From Flavobacteriaceae bacterium UBA5534 (lineage in GTDB: Bacteria > Bacteroidota > Bacteroidia > Flavobacteriales > Flavobacteriaceae): a stretch of DNA of 64,000 nt. Shown here in pieces: positions 1 through 8,321 of the stretch; the first letter of the stretch is position 1; the number at the start of each line of letters is the position of its first letter. The stretch covers positions 124,001 through 188,000 of the forward strand of contig DINS01000008.1 of the NCBI GenBank assembly GCA_002426015.1, read 5' to 3'. The notes under the pieces are model-generated. The model did no database searches and had not been told where the DNA came from. It saw nothing but the letters and a program-made list of their open reading frames with translations. A program made the position numbers and the translations under genes.

Positions 1-59
1 CAGGAAAAAAGGCTGCTTGCGATAATGCTTATTCCTAATATATAGCTGTAGTTTTTCAT
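1..59 (-). CDS. Start of an efflux adaptor (HlyD/RND membrane fusion protein), partial
   Basis: Only the first 19 codons lie in the window. They begin with ATG at 59 and read MKNYSYILGISIIASSLFS, followed by TG of the next codon, so Cys is possible; this is a short positive N-terminus, a hydrophobic stretch and a plausible lipobox. The gene starts 11 nt after the stop of the TolC-like gene, in the order tetR, tolC, next gene that is common for Bacteroidota RND pumps, where the periplasmic adaptor lipoprotein follows tolC. The signal peptide is seen; the adaptor identity is inferred from position only. Confidence 0.55.
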   Translation of the reverse strand, partial: MKNYSYILGISIIASSLFS

Positions 60-69
60 CTTTAGTGTT

Positions 70-1320
70 TTATTGCCCTTTAATGACGTTGTAATTTGCT
101 TTCGCAAGTTGTAACTGTATTTTATGTTGAACCAAGGTGTTTTCATCTTCGTATAAATTGGTGAGTTCCGTAATGTATGCGGAAGAAGTAATGACACCAT
201 TCTTGAGTTGTGAATCCGCAGCGTTGAGCACTTCTCTTCGAAGCTTGATAATTTCTAAATCAGATGTGATGAAGGCTTCCATTTTTTCGATTTCTCTTTG
301 CTGTTGATTAAGTTCGATATTTGTATTTAGTTTGAAGGTTTCGGCTTCAGTTTCTATAATGTCTTTATTGATTGCCAAAGATTCACGCTGTTTTTTGTTG
401 GAATTCCAATCGAATACATTCCAATTGAGTTTTATACCCATTGTATAAAAGGGTTGGAAGGAATTGTCGAGCATATTCAAACCTGGATTCCCATAGCCTA
501 CAGTTGCAAAACCAAGCAGTTTAGGTGCGTTTTGTTTGGCTATCAAAGCTTCATTGTTTGAAATTTCTTCTTTTTTGAGCTGAAACAAGTCGAGTTCAGG
601 TCGATTCAAAGCTGTATCAATTGGTGTATCTATAAAAGGTTTTTGAAAAGTGGTCGAAGCATCCAGAGATTGACCTATCATATTGGAAAGCGATTCAATA
701 AGTACCATTTTTTTACTTTCCACTTCGGTAAATTGTTGATTGATTTTCAGTAATTCAGCTTCCAGAACTTTATCGGATGCTGGCAACACCACGCCATATG
801 CAATGCCTGTTTTTACTTCGTCTAATTTGCTTTGCAACTGTGCCTTTTTAGCTTTTAAGAGAGCGTTCGTTTCCTGCGCCAATAAAATTGAAAAAAAGTA
901 CTGATTGATGCGTTGCTTCAATTGGTAAAGATTGACTTCCACCTGTTTTTGCTTGGTTTTGGTTTGAGCCGACTTCACTTCTAAAGAGGCATTCGTAGCA
1001 CCACCATTGTAAATGAGTTGATTGACCGAAAGGGTTGCCCGATATTGGTCCTTATTGAGGGGTTCAATGCCTGAATTTGGAATAGGGATTTCGATGACAT
1101 CAGATTGATAGGTAGCTTGGGCATCCAAATTGATCTGCGGCAGTCTTGCATTGGAAACAATTTCTTTGTCCAATTGATTCTGTGCATCAAGCAATTGTGA
1201 TTGCTTTGCCAATGGGTAATTTTTGGTTGCCAAATCGTAACATTCCTGAAGTGTTATGGATTGTTGGGCCAAGACAGGCACAGCAAAAAAAGAGATTAAA
1301 ATGATGAGAAAAAGTTTCAT
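70..1320 (-). CDS. TolC-family outer membrane efflux protein
   Basis: This 416-residue protein carries a signal peptide (cleavage likely after VLAQ near residue 19) followed by two long alpha-helical, Gln/Asn/Lys-rich repeats typical of the outer membrane efflux protein family: trimeric channel-tunnels that connect an inner-membrane pump and periplasmic adaptor to the outside. The length is usual for Bacteroidota TolC homologues. It starts one base after the stop codon of the upstream TetR regulator and is followed 11 nt later by the start of a probable adaptor, so all are likely on one transcript. Family assignment is firm; the exported substrate cannot be told from sequence. Confidence 0.9.
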   Translation of the reverse strand: MKLFLIILISFFAVPVLAQQSITLQECYDLATKNYPLAKQSQLLDAQNQLDKEIVSNARLPQINLDAQATYQSDVIEIPIPNSGIEPLNKDQYRATLSVNQLIYNGGATNASLEVKSAQTKTKQKQVEVNLYQLKQRINQYFFSILLAQETNALLKAKKAQLQSKLDEVKTGIAYGVVLPASDKVLEAELLKINQQFTEVESKKMVLIESLSNMIGQSLDASTTFQKPFIDTPIDTALNRPELDLFQLKKEEISNNEALIAKQNAPKLLGFATVGYGNPGLNMLDNSFQPFYTMGIKLNWNVFDWNSNKKQRESLAINKDIIETEAETFKLNTNIELNQQQREIEKMEAFITSDLEIIKLRREVLNAADSQLKNGVITSSAYITELTNLYEDENTLVQHKIQLQLAKANYNVIKGQ

Positions 1321-1321
1321 T

Positions 1322-1936
1322 TTATTTGCATTTTATGGAATTGATGATAAAATTGGCGACTTCGGTTTTACGACTTTCTACAAATTCTTTATAGCTTTTT
1401 TCATCTTTATCCGAAAAAGCTTTTATCAATGGCTTTCCCAAAAAAGGAAAAATATTGAGCGCAAGGATATTGAAGAACAATTGGTCTGCATCAATGGGTT
1501 TTATTATGCCTTGATTGATTTCGTCTTTTACTTTTGCTTTAAATTTTTCAAGATTTGGAAATCCTGTATTTTGCTTGAGTTTTAGAATAAAATTCTCATT
1601 TCTATTGAGCTCTTGGATGATAAAATTCGGCAAATAGGGGTGTTTCATCATAAAAGTGGTATAATTTAAAGTGAAGTGTCTAATCTTATCTTCAACCGAG
1701 GAATCGTCATTTAAAATCGTATTTAATTGTGGTGCCAATAGGGAAAATGCTTGCTTAAAAACTGCTTCAAAAAGAAGTTCTTTATTTCGATAATAATAGT
1801 GAAGCATTGCCTTATTAATATTGGCCTTATCAGCAATTTCCTGCATGCGTGCACCATCCATTCCTTTGGATTGAAATACGCTTTTTGCGGCTTCCAATAT
1901 CTGTTCTTCTGTAGTTTCGTCTTTTGTCTTTTTCAT
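1322..1936 (-). CDS. TetR/AcrR-family transcriptional regulator
   Basis: The 204-residue protein has an N-terminal TetR helix-turn-helix (about residues 9-55: EEQILEAAKSVF, then MQEIADKANINKAMLHYYY, RNKELLFEAVF) and an all-helical ligand-binding C-terminal half. Such proteins are dimeric repressors released by ligands, often pump substrates. It is first in an operon with tolC (1-bp gap), and an operator-like inverted repeat with a TAnnTTTG promoter element lies immediately upstream, so autoregulation and control of the pump are likely. The inducer is unknown. Confidence 0.92.
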   Translation of the reverse strand: MKKTKDETTEEQILEAAKSVFQSKGMDGARMQEIADKANINKAMLHYYYRNKELLFEAVFKQAFSLLAPQLNTILNDDSSVEDKIRHFTLNYTTFMMKHPYLPNFIIQELNRNENFILKLKQNTGFPNLEKFKAKVKDEINQGIIKPIDADQLFFNILALNIFPFLGKPLIKAFSDKDEKSYKEFVESRKTEVANFIINSIKCK

Positions 1937-1951
1937 GTTTAACTATAAGGT

Positions 1952-1975
1952 TTAACCAAATGGTTAACAAATGTA
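1952..1975 (-). promoter_or_regulatory. TetR operator and -7 promoter element
   Basis: A perfect 7-bp inverted repeat, TTAACCA-AA-TGGTTAA (1952-1967), lies 15 bp before the tetR start codon. Directly next to it, on the minus strand, is TACATTTG (1968-1975), which fits the Bacteroidota -7 consensus TAnnTTTG. The dyad would cover the transcription start, so a bound TetR dimer would block initiation. I did not find a good -33 TTTG at 19 nt. Both elements are seen; the repressor-operator link is inferred. Confidence 0.7.
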
Positions 1976-2004
1976 CAAAAATAATCAAACGAATTATCGC
2001 TTGG

Positions 2005-2151
2005 TTATTTTTCTTCTATATCATCTTTCTTTTTTCCGCTTAACATAAAATTAATCAGTATTCCTATTAAGGTTATACAAACTAAAGCGAAAATAACAAT
2101 CATGAAGACTCCGTTATTCCAATTATATAATGCCATACTTTGAAATATCAT
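2005..2151 (-). CDS. Small single-span membrane protein
   Basis: A 48-codon reading frame: ATG at 2151, then a hydrophobic segment of about 20 residues (GVFMIVIFALVCITLIGILI) and a basic/acidic tail GKKKDDIEEK before TAA. The hydrophobic core with charged cytoplasmic tail and coding-like codon use suggest a real short membrane protein rather than chance. It stands alone between tetR and the thioredoxin gene. I do not recognise a named family and assign no function. Confidence 0.6.
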   Translation of the reverse strand: MIFQSMALYNWNNGVFMIVIFALVCITLIGILINFMLSGKKKDDIEEK

Positions 2152-2326
2152 ATGTTTAAAGGTTTGTAGTTATTTATGAAACACTAAAATACTATTGATT
2201 AAAGACATTATTTATGATAAAAATCAGTAAATAAATTATTTCTGTTAGTAATACTCTGATTTAAAATCTAACTAATCAAAAATAAAAAAACCCGAGAGAT
2301 AATACTTATTCTTTTTAGGAAGTAAT

Positions 2327-2623
2327 TTAATTGTAGCTACGTATTATAGATAATAAATCTTCCTTTTGAAGCATACCAGATTGCCTCCATAACTGTTTAC
2401 CGTTTTTGAAAATCATCAACGTTGGCACACCTCTAACTTGGTATTTGGCAGCCAAACTCTGATTCTTATCAACATCTATTTTTATTACAGAAACAGTATC
2501 TCCTAACACCTCTTTGACCTCTTTAAGAATAGGACTCATCATTTTGCATGGTCCACACCATTCAGCAAAAAAATCAATTAAAACGGGTTTGTCTTGGTTA
2601 ATTATATCTGTAAAATTGCTCAT
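2327..2623 (-). CDS. trxA: Thioredoxin
   Basis: A 98-residue single-domain thioredoxin with active site WCGPC (Cys23, Cys26), the DFFAEWCGPCKMM context, cis-Pro motif RGVPT and C-terminal GKQLWRQSG region. There is no signal peptide, so it should be a cytoplasmic disulfide reductase. Its ATG overlaps the TGA of the upstream cytochrome gene (ATGA), so the two are translationally coupled. Coupling of a cytoplasmic thioredoxin to an exported cytochrome is a little unusual; nothing shows a shared function beyond the operon. Confidence 0.93.
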   Translation of the reverse strand: MSNFTDIINQDKPVLIDFFAEWCGPCKMMSPILKEVKEVLGDTVSVIKIDVDKNQSLAAKYQVRGVPTLMIFKNGKQLWRQSGMLQKEDLLSIIRSYN

Positions 2624-3084
2624 TTTTGTCTTGGGCTTTTCATTTCGTTAAAATGCTCATTAAACCAAGCTGGTTGATCTATTTCATTATCATACAAATA
2701 ATCGGCTATTTGTTTTATATCTTCTTCTAAAAAAGACTGTTTGGGCATAACACCAAAACGCCTCACTGCTCCATACATTTTTGCATCTTCAATGTTAGGG
2801 TTTTCAATCCAAGTCAACACCGCTTTGGTAAACGCTTCTTTGGTAGTCTCTTTATCAATATAGTGCTTTTTTATGGCTATCATCGGTGGCGCCAATCGTT
2901 TTTCGTGACTGTCTGAAGGGTTATGACAAACATAACAGTGTGTTTCCATTAGTTTTTTACCAGGATGTTCTTCATGTTTTTTGAGTTCAAGCTTTGCAAT
3001 ATATGCCATTTTAGACTCGGTATTTTCTTTACAACTAACCAATAGTATCACTAAAGAAAAAAATAAAATAGATTTGATTGTCAT
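2620..3084 (-). CDS. Mono-haem c-type cytochrome lipoprotein
   Basis: The 154-residue product begins with a lipoprotein signal (VILLVSC, Cys18) and has one haem c site CYVCH (Cys50, Cys53, His54); a distal Met in FGVMPKQSF is a plausible sixth ligand. It should sit in the periplasm, lipid-anchored, as a small electron carrier. The gene overlaps the thioredoxin gene by 4 bp and lies 81 bp after a rhodanese-like gene on the same strand. The redox partner is not identified. Confidence 0.85.
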   Translation of the reverse strand: MTIKSILFFSLVILLVSCKENTESKMAYIAKLELKKHEEHPGKKLMETHCYVCHNPSDSHEKRLAPPMIAIKKHYIDKETTKEAFTKAVLTWIENPNIEDAKMYGAVRRFGVMPKQSFLEEDIKQIADYLYDNEIDQPAWFNEHFNEMKSPRQK

Positions 3085-3165
3085 GATAGTTTTTTTTAAT
3101 TACAATGATGTTCGCACAACCACCACATTTTAAATTTTGGGCTTATAAAAAAGTTCTTGTATCTT

Positions 3166-3531
3166 TTAATTCACCCATTTTAAATAACCTCCTTTTAAAT
3201 CATAAACCTTTATAAAACCCATTGCTATCAATTTATTGGCGGCTTGGTTACTTCTAACGCCACTTCTGCAATACACATAAACAGGCTTACTTTTATCAAG
3301 TTTATCAAATTCTGTGTTAAAATCATCAGAATACAAATCAATGTTTTTAGCATCTTTTATATGTCCAGAATTATACTCAAGTGGTGTCCTTACATCTATC
3401 AATTGAACTTTTTTACTTTTGATATGAACCTTAAAGTCAATAGGGTTGAGCAATTCAATAGCATTGTTTTGCTGAATTTTGACTCCAAATAGTGTTGATA
3501 ATAATGTCATAAGAATGATTATTTGTTTCAT
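3166..3531 (-). CDS. Exported single-domain rhodanese-like protein
   Basis: A 121-residue protein with an N-terminal hydrophobic signal (about residues 3-18) and one rhodanese domain: DVRTPLEYNSGHI and the active loop YCRSGVRS with catalytic Cys88. The CRSGxRS loop is typical of small single-domain sulfurtransferases. Export suggests periplasmic sulfur or redox work. It is upstream of the cytochrome c/thioredoxin pair on the same strand; the 81-bp gap leaves open whether they share a transcript. Confidence 0.85.
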   Translation of the reverse strand: MKQIIILMTLLSTLFGVKIQQNNAIELLNPIDFKVHIKSKKVQLIDVRTPLEYNSGHIKDAKNIDLYSDDFNTEFDKLDKSKPVYVYCRSGVRSNQAANKLIAMGFIKVYDLKGGYLKWVN

Positions 3532-3633
3532 TGAAATTGTTTTCTGTAAAATTAATAAAAATCAAAACCTAAATCAGTAACCTTTGTTACACAGCATTAT
3601 CCTGAATACTAGCTCTAGTCCGAAAGCAATTAA

Positions 3634-3667
3634 TAAAAAAAGCCCAACACTATTGTTGGGCTTTTTA
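3634..3667 (-). terminator. Rho-independent terminator after the FKBP gene
   Basis: A perfect 9-bp stem AGCCCAACA/TGTTGGGCT (3641-3649 and 3654-3662) with a 4-nt loop, flanked by A and T tracts, lies 18 bp past the stop codon of the FKBP gene on the minus strand. The flanking A/T tracts make it symmetrical, but only the minus-strand gene reads into it. Confidence 0.85.
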
Positions 3668-3684
3668 ATTCTATAGTAAGCTTA

Positions 3685-4113
3685 TTATTTTATCTCTACG
3701 ACTTCCAAATCAAAAATTAAATTTTGACCTGCTAGCGGATGGTTCCCGTCAATGATGATGTGGTCTTCCTTTACATCGACCACTCTAAACTGATGCTCTC
3801 TTCCATCTTGCCCTTTAGAAGCCAATCCCATGCCTATTTCTGGTTTTACATCAGGTGGCAATTGCTCATTCTTTACCTCATGAAATAATTCCTTTTGTAT
3901 ATCGCCATAAGCTTCTTCTTTAGCAATTTCAACTGTTTTCTTCTCATTCACTTTCATATCAATGATAGCCTTTTCAAAACCAGGAATCAACATGCCTTTA
4001 CCTATGGTCACTTCTATGGGCTCACGTTCAAGCGAACTGTCAAAAACCCGACCGTCGGTTAATTTTCCTGTGTAATGTACTTTCACTGTGTCATTTTCTT
4101 TTACTTGACTCAT
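3685..4113 (-). CDS. FKBP-type peptidyl-prolyl isomerase, SlyD-like
   Basis: The 142-residue protein opens with the FKBP core (VKVHYTGKLTDGRVFDSS, then IGKGMLIPGFEKAI) and contains the insert-in-flap region of SlyD-type enzymes, ending in DGNHPLAGQNLIFDLEVVEI, a SlyD signature. It lacks the His-rich metal-binding tail of E. coli SlyD. It should act as a cytoplasmic prolyl isomerase/chaperone. Upstream on the minus strand, TAGTTTTG (4142-4149) with CTTG 19 nt further fits the Bacteroidota promoter. Single-gene unit with its own terminator. Confidence 0.92.
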   Translation of the reverse strand: MSQVKENDTVKVHYTGKLTDGRVFDSSLEREPIEVTIGKGMLIPGFEKAIIDMKVNEKKTVEIAKEEAYGDIQKELFHEVKNEQLPPDVKPEIGMGLASKGQDGREHQFRVVDVKEDHIIIDGNHPLAGQNLIFDLEVVEIK

Positions 4114-4141
4114 AATTTGTGTTTTTGTTTTTAATAAAGTG

Positions 4142-4172
4142 CAAAACTATCATTAATATAAAGAATGCCAAG
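4142..4172 (-). promoter_or_regulatory. Promoter of the FKBP gene
   Basis: On the minus strand TAGTTTTG (4142-4149) matches the -7 consensus TAnnTTTG and CTTG (4169-4172) stands exactly 19 nt upstream in the place of the -33 TTTG element. It ends about 28 bp before the start codon. Confidence 0.55.
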
Positions 4173-4230
4173 ATTATAAGCATTTAAAACTCATGAATTA
4201 AGAAAAACTTAACGTTATAAGCAAGAAACA

Positions 4231-4262
4231 AAAAAGCCGAACAAAAATGTTCAGCTCTTTTT
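4231..4262 (-). terminator. Probable terminator of tRNA-Pro
   Basis: AGCCGAACA pairs with TGTTCAGCT with one C-A mismatch across a short A-rich loop, flanked by A and T tracts, directly 3' of the tRNA gene on the minus strand. Confidence 0.6.
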
Positions 4263-4264
4263 AG

Positions 4265-4339
4265 TCGGGGTGGCAGGATTCGAACCTGCGACCTCCGCGT
4301 CCCAAACGCGGCGCGATAACCGGGCTACGCTACACCCCG
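4265..4339 (-). tRNA. tRNA-Pro (anticodon UGG)
   Basis: On the minus strand the sequence folds into a full cloverleaf: 7-bp acceptor stem CGGGGTG/CACCCCG, D stem GCG/CGC, anticodon stem CCGCG/CGCGG around loop TTTGGGA (anticodon TGG), and T arm with GGTTCGAATCC. The discriminator base is A; the 3' CCA is not encoded. A TATATTTG element (4377-4384) upstream is the likely -7 promoter box. Confidence 0.97.
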
Positions 4340-4446
4340 AATTGGTTATCTAGTTTCGATTGCGAAAATCGAGGTGCAAATATATGTCTTTTCTTTAAAT
4401 TGTAATATTAATATTTATTAAATTTAAAGATTAAACCTTATTTACC

Positions 4447-5553
4447 ATGATTTCAAAACGCTTGTACTTTCTTTCTCTTGCTTTTTTAAGTTTTTTGAGC
4501 TGTGCTCAAGATAAAAATCCAGTCAATACAAACCATGATTATGAAGTGGTCGTCCCAGAATTGAGCATTCCTTGGGGCTTTGTTTTTCTGCCAGATAACT
4601 CCATGATTATCAACGAAAAAGAAGGCAAAATGATTCATTTTAAAGATGGTAAAAAAACTAATATTGAAGGTGTTCCCGAAGTCTATAATAGAGGCCAAGG
4701 TGGATTGCTCGATATTGCACTTCACCCAAAATACAAGGAAAACGGTTGGATATACATTTCATACGCCTCATCGGAAGGTGACGACAATGGTGGACATACA
4801 GCCATTTTAAGGGCAAAACTAAAGAACAACAAACTTGTTGATAAGCAACTACTCTATAAAGCCACTCCAAACACAACAAGAGGGCAACATTTTGGCTCTC
4901 GTATTGCGTTTGACAATGAAGGGTATCTTTATTTTACAATTGGTGAACGTGGTGAAGAAAATGTAAATCCACAAGATATCACTCGCGATGGTGGCAAAGT
5001 ATATCGTTTGCATGATGATGGATCCATCCCTTCTGATAACCCTTTTGTAAATAATCCCAATGCCAAAAAAGCAATTTATACCTATGGCAACCGTAACCCG
5101 CAAGGCATGGTATTACATCCTACAACCGGAGAAATATGGACACATGAACATGGTCCTCGTGGTGGTGATGAAATCAACATTGTCAAAGCGGGTGCCAATT
5201 ACGGATGGCCCGTTATAACCTATGGTATCAATTATTCTGGCACCAAAATTACTGACGAAACCGCTCGCCCAGGCATGGAACAGCCTCTACATTATTGGGA
5301 TCCCTCGATAGCACCAAGTGGCATGGCATTTATATCAAGTGATAAATATCCTGGCTGGAAAGGCGATTTATTGGTTGGTTCTCTAAAGTTTCAATATGTC
5401 GACAAATGTGTTCTAAAAGACGGAAAAGTAGTCAAAGAAGAACGGCTGCTTGATGGATTAGGCAGAGTTCGAACCATTAATGAAGGTCCTGATGGCTATA
5501 TCTATGTAGGGATTGAAAATCTTGGTATTGTAAAATTGCTTCCAAAAAAATAA
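4447..5553 (+). CDS. PQQ-dependent sugar dehydrogenase-like lipoprotein
   Basis: The 368-residue product has a lipoprotein signal (LSFLSC, Cys near 19) and the six-bladed propeller of the soluble aldose/glucose-sorbosone dehydrogenase family: IPWGFVFLPDNSMIINEKEG, GQHFGSRIAFDNEGYLYFT, HGPRGGDEINIV, GANYGWPVITYG, APSGMAFISSD. Members oxidise sugars with PQQ and pass electrons to an acceptor. The next gene, overlapping at TAATG, encodes a small c-type cytochrome lipoprotein that is a natural acceptor. Family assignment is firm; substrate, and whether PQQ is made or scavenged, are not shown here. Confidence 0.88.
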   Translation: MISKRLYFLSLAFLSFLSCAQDKNPVNTNHDYEVVVPELSIPWGFVFLPDNSMIINEKEGKMIHFKDGKKTNIEGVPEVYNRGQGGLLDIALHPKYKENGWIYISYASSEGDDNGGHTAILRAKLKNNKLVDKQLLYKATPNTTRGQHFGSRIAFDNEGYLYFTIGERGEENVNPQDITRDGGKVYRLHDDGSIPSDNPFVNNPNAKKAIYTYGNRNPQGMVLHPTTGEIWTHEHGPRGGDEINIVKAGANYGWPVITYGINYSGTKITDETARPGMEQPLHYWDPSIAPSGMAFISSDKYPGWKGDLLVGSLKFQYVDKCVLKDGKVVKEERLLDGLGRVRTINEGPDGYIYVGIENLGIVKLLPKK

Positions 5554-5963
5554 TGAAACTAGTTATGTATCCATTCTTCCTCATTTTCTTATCATTTTGG
5601 TCTTGTAATGATGTCAAACTGCAGCAGCCAGAGTTTCAAGAGAGCATTCAACGAGGTGCTGTGGTTTTTGAAGACTTCTGTATGCAATGCCATATGGCAG
5701 ATGGTAAAGGTGTACCTAAAGCATTTCCACCTTTGGCCAATTCAGATTATTTGATGAAGAAACGTAAAGAAAGTATTAAAGCAATCAAATTTGGAATGTC
5801 TGGCGAGATCATTGTGAATGGTCAAAAGTACAATACTGCCATGGCTCCATTAGGATTATCCAACAAAGAAGTAGCTGATGTAATGAATTACATAACAAAC
5901 TCTTGGGGCAACAAAAATGATAAAATGGTCACTGAAGATGAAGTTTCAAAAATTCAACAATAA
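5553..5963 (+). CDS. Mono-haem c-type cytochrome lipoprotein
   Basis: A 136-residue protein with lipobox FWSC (Cys18) and haem site CMQCH (Cys43, Cys46, His47). Shared segments AFPPLA-SDYL, GEI-VNGQKYN--M and NSWGN make it a clear relative of the C-terminal cytochrome domain of the NirK protein encoded at 22947-24419. The conserved Met after KYNTA is a plausible sixth ligand. The start codon overlaps the stop of the sugar dehydrogenase gene (TAATG), implying co-translation and electron transfer from that enzyme. Confidence 0.88.
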   Translation: MKLVMYPFFLIFLSFWSCNDVKLQQPEFQESIQRGAVVFEDFCMQCHMADGKGVPKAFPPLANSDYLMKKRKESIKAIKFGMSGEIIVNGQKYNTAMAPLGLSNKEVADVMNYITNSWGNKNDKMVTEDEVSKIQQ

Positions 5964-6011
5964 AATTCCTTTATAATTGGTTAAATTTGCACTAAAATCT
6001 AAACAAAACAT

Positions 6012-6620
6012 ATGCTTATTATAGGAATTGCAGGTGGTACAGGCTGTGGGAAAACAACAGTCGTCAATCAAATATTAAACGAACTTCCTGAAGGTGAAGT
6101 TGGTGTGATTTCGCAAGACTCCTATTATAAAGACACATCACATTTAAGCTATGAAGAACGTGTCAAAATCAATTTTGACCATCCGCGTTCCATCGATTTT
6201 GAACTGCTCGAAAGTCATTTAAAAGAGCTTCGCAATGGTAACGACATACATCAACCTGTCTATTCATTTATCAAACATAACCGCACTGGTGATACTATCC
6301 TTACACATCCTCGTAAAGTGATGATAGTTGAAGGGATTTTGATTTTGACCAATCCAGAATTACGCGATCTATTTGACATCAAAATATTTGTGCATGCCGA
6401 TAGCGACGAACGCTTGATACGACGTCTAAAGCGCGATATTACAGAGCGTGGGCGTGACATCGACGAAGTCTTGTCGCGTTACCAAAACACCCTAAAGCCA
6501 ATGCACCAACAGTTTATTGAGCCAACCAAAGAGTTTGCCGATATCATCATCCCTAACAATAAATACAATACAGTTGCCATAGATATCGTTAAAACGATTA
6601 TTAACCAACGCTTGGTATAA
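6012..6620 (+). CDS. udk: Uridine kinase
   Basis: The 202-residue protein has the P-loop GGTGCGKTT (residues 8-16), the substrate-binding QDSYYKD motif, the Walker B-like VEGILIL and the Arg-rich lid region RLIRRLKRDITERGRD of uridine/cytidine kinases. It salvages uridine and cytidine to UMP and CMP with a nucleoside triphosphate. Length matches the family. TAAATTTG (5982-5989) is a candidate -7 element. The next gene begins 2 nt after its stop. Confidence 0.95.
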   Translation: MLIIGIAGGTGCGKTTVVNQILNELPEGEVGVISQDSYYKDTSHLSYEERVKINFDHPRSIDFELLESHLKELRNGNDIHQPVYSFIKHNRTGDTILTHPRKVMIVEGILILTNPELRDLFDIKIFVHADSDERLIRRLKRDITERGRDIDEVLSRYQNTLKPMHQQFIEPTKEFADIIIPNNKYNTVAIDIVKTIINQRLV

Positions 6621-6622
6621 GC

Positions 6623-6946
6623 ATGAACATGAATTCCAAATATCTCAAACCTTTCAAAAACCTGTACATACTCATTTTTGCAGTGTTTGTGATATGGATG
6701 CTTTTTTTTGATGCCAACTCGTGGTTGATTCATCGCGAACTGAACAAAGACATGGATGATTTGGAAGATGAAAAGGAATACTACCAAAAAGAAATCGAAA
6801 AGGACAAAAAAGCCATTAAAGAGTTGAGTACCGAAGAAGGCATCGAAAAACTGGCTCGTGAAAAATATTACATGAAGAAAGAAAATGAAGAAATTTATAT
6901 TATCGAATATGAAGATAGTATAAAAAACCAAAAAAAAGATGAGTAA
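6623..6946 (+). CDS. FtsB/DivIC-family septum formation initiator
   Basis: A 107-residue bitopic protein: short cytoplasmic start, one membrane segment (about residues 12-30), then a periplasmic coiled coil rich in Glu/Lys (about 36-75) and a short globular tail ending the FtsB-like LAREKYYMKKENEEIYIIE motif. Such proteins link the divisome with FtsL and FtsQ. It is wedged between udk and mutA, overlapping mutA by 8 bp, so expression is tied to an unrelated metabolic operon. Confidence 0.88.
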   Translation: MNMNSKYLKPFKNLYILIFAVFVIWMLFFDANSWLIHRELNKDMDDLEDEKEYYQKEIEKDKKAIKELSTEEGIEKLAREKYYMKKENEEIYIIEYEDSIKNQKKDE

Positions 6947-8321
6947 ACCTTTATTTACAGAATTCCCAGAAATATCTTCAAAACAGTGGAAACAACTGAT
7001 ACAAGCAGACCTTAAGGGAGATGATTATAACGAAACCCTTATCTGGAAAACCAACGAAGGCATCAATGTCAAACCCTTTTATCATGCTGATGAATTGGAA
7101 TCACTTCCAAATATTTCAGACTCAAAATCAGACTCAAAAGCTACCCAATGGAGCATCTGTCAAACCATCTTTGTTGCCAATGTAGAAAAATCAAATGCCA
7201 AGGCGGTAGATGCCATTGAACGTGGTGCCCAAAGCATAAAGTTTATAGTACCTAATGAAGACATCCAAATAAAAGACTTATTGGTCAACATCAACCTAAT
7301 GGTGACACATATTTATTTAGAATGTCAATTTCTGTCTGCAACCTTTGTCAAACAGTTTGATTTGTTTCCTTCAAAGGCAAATATCCATATCCAAACCGAT
7401 ATCATTGGCAATCTTGCCAGAACAGGAAACTGGTTTTCGAGCCTAAAGGAAGATCATAGCAATTTTGAGGCAATTGTCAATTCTACTTTGGCATTCAGCA
7501 TCGATGCATCACTGTATCAAAATGCTGGTGCAACCATCGTACAGCAATTGGCATACGCATTGGCACAGTCCAATGAATATCTTAATCACTTTAACAATGG
7601 CATTACGAGCGAAGCAAAGCAATCGTTTAAAGTCACGTTTAATGTTTCTGTTGGTACAAATTACTTTTTTGAAATAGCCAAATTACGAGCCTTACGAATC
7701 CTTTGGAGCACTTTGGCTACCGAATATGGTTTCAATAACGAATGTAGCCTTTTTGTAACACCCACCAAACGTAATAAAACGCTTTACGATTACAATACCA
7801 ACATGCTGCGTACCACTACTGAATGTATGAGCGCAGTACTTGGTGGAGCCAATACCATTTGCAATTTGGCCTATGATGCCATCTACCATAAAGACAATGA
7901 ATTTGGCGAACGTATAGCTCGCAACCAGTTATTGGTTTTAAAACACGAAAGCTATTTTGACAAGGTGGACAATCCTTCTGATGGAGCTTATTATATTGAA
8001 AGCCTCACCTCTCAATTGGCAGAAAAGGCATTAAGTCTTTTTAAAGACATTGAAGCCAATGGTGGCTTTTTACACCAACTGAAAGAAGGCACCATCCAAA
8101 AGAAAATAAAGGAAAGTGCAACCAAAGAACAAGAACAGTTCAACAATGGTGAAGCAGTTTTATTGGGCACCAACAAACATCCTAATCCTAATGACAAAAT
8201 GAAACATGAGCTAGAGCTATATCCTTTTATTAAAACCAATCCAGTAAAAACCTTGATTGAACCCATTATAGAAAAACGATTAGCTGAAGCCATGGAACAA
8301 AAACGATTGGAAGATGAGTAG
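6939..8321 (+). CDS. mutA: Methylmalonyl-CoA mutase small subunit
   Basis: The 460-residue protein resembles the TIM-barrel part of methylmalonyl-CoA mutases: start TEFPEISSKQWKQLIQADLKG, RTTTECMSAVLGGANTI, and PSDGAYYIESLTSQLAEKA. It is shorter than the roughly 620-residue small subunit of Propionibacterium because it stops after the barrel and lacks the C-terminal B12-like domain, as is common in Flavobacteriaceae. It forms the non-catalytic partner of MutB. It overlaps the upstream divIC-like gene (8 bp) and the downstream lipoprotein gene (8 bp). Confidence 0.92.
   Translation: MSKPLFTEFPEISSKQWKQLIQADLKGDDYNETLIWKTNEGINVKPFYHADELESLPNISDSKSDSKATQWSICQTIFVANVEKSNAKAVDAIERGAQSIKFIVPNEDIQIKDLLVNINLMVTHIYLECQFLSATFVKQFDLFPSKANIHIQTDIIGNLARTGNWFSSLKEDHSNFEAIVNSTLAFSIDASLYQNAGATIVQQLAYALAQSNEYLNHFNNGITSEAKQSFKVTFNVSVGTNYFFEIAKLRALRILWSTLATEYGFNNECSLFVTPTKRNKTLYDYNTNMLRTTTECMSAVLGGANTICNLAYDAIYHKDNEFGERIARNQLLVLKHESYFDKVDNPSDGAYYIESLTSQLAEKALSLFKDIEANGGFLHQLKEGTIQKKIKESATKEQEQFNNGEAVLLGTNKHPNPNDKMKHELELYPFIKTNPVKTLIEPIIEKRLAEAMEQKRLEDE

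Noticed and set aside
2152..2326. Gene or RNA between the small membrane protein and thioredoxin
   Set aside because: AT-rich with no frame or stable hairpin I can support.
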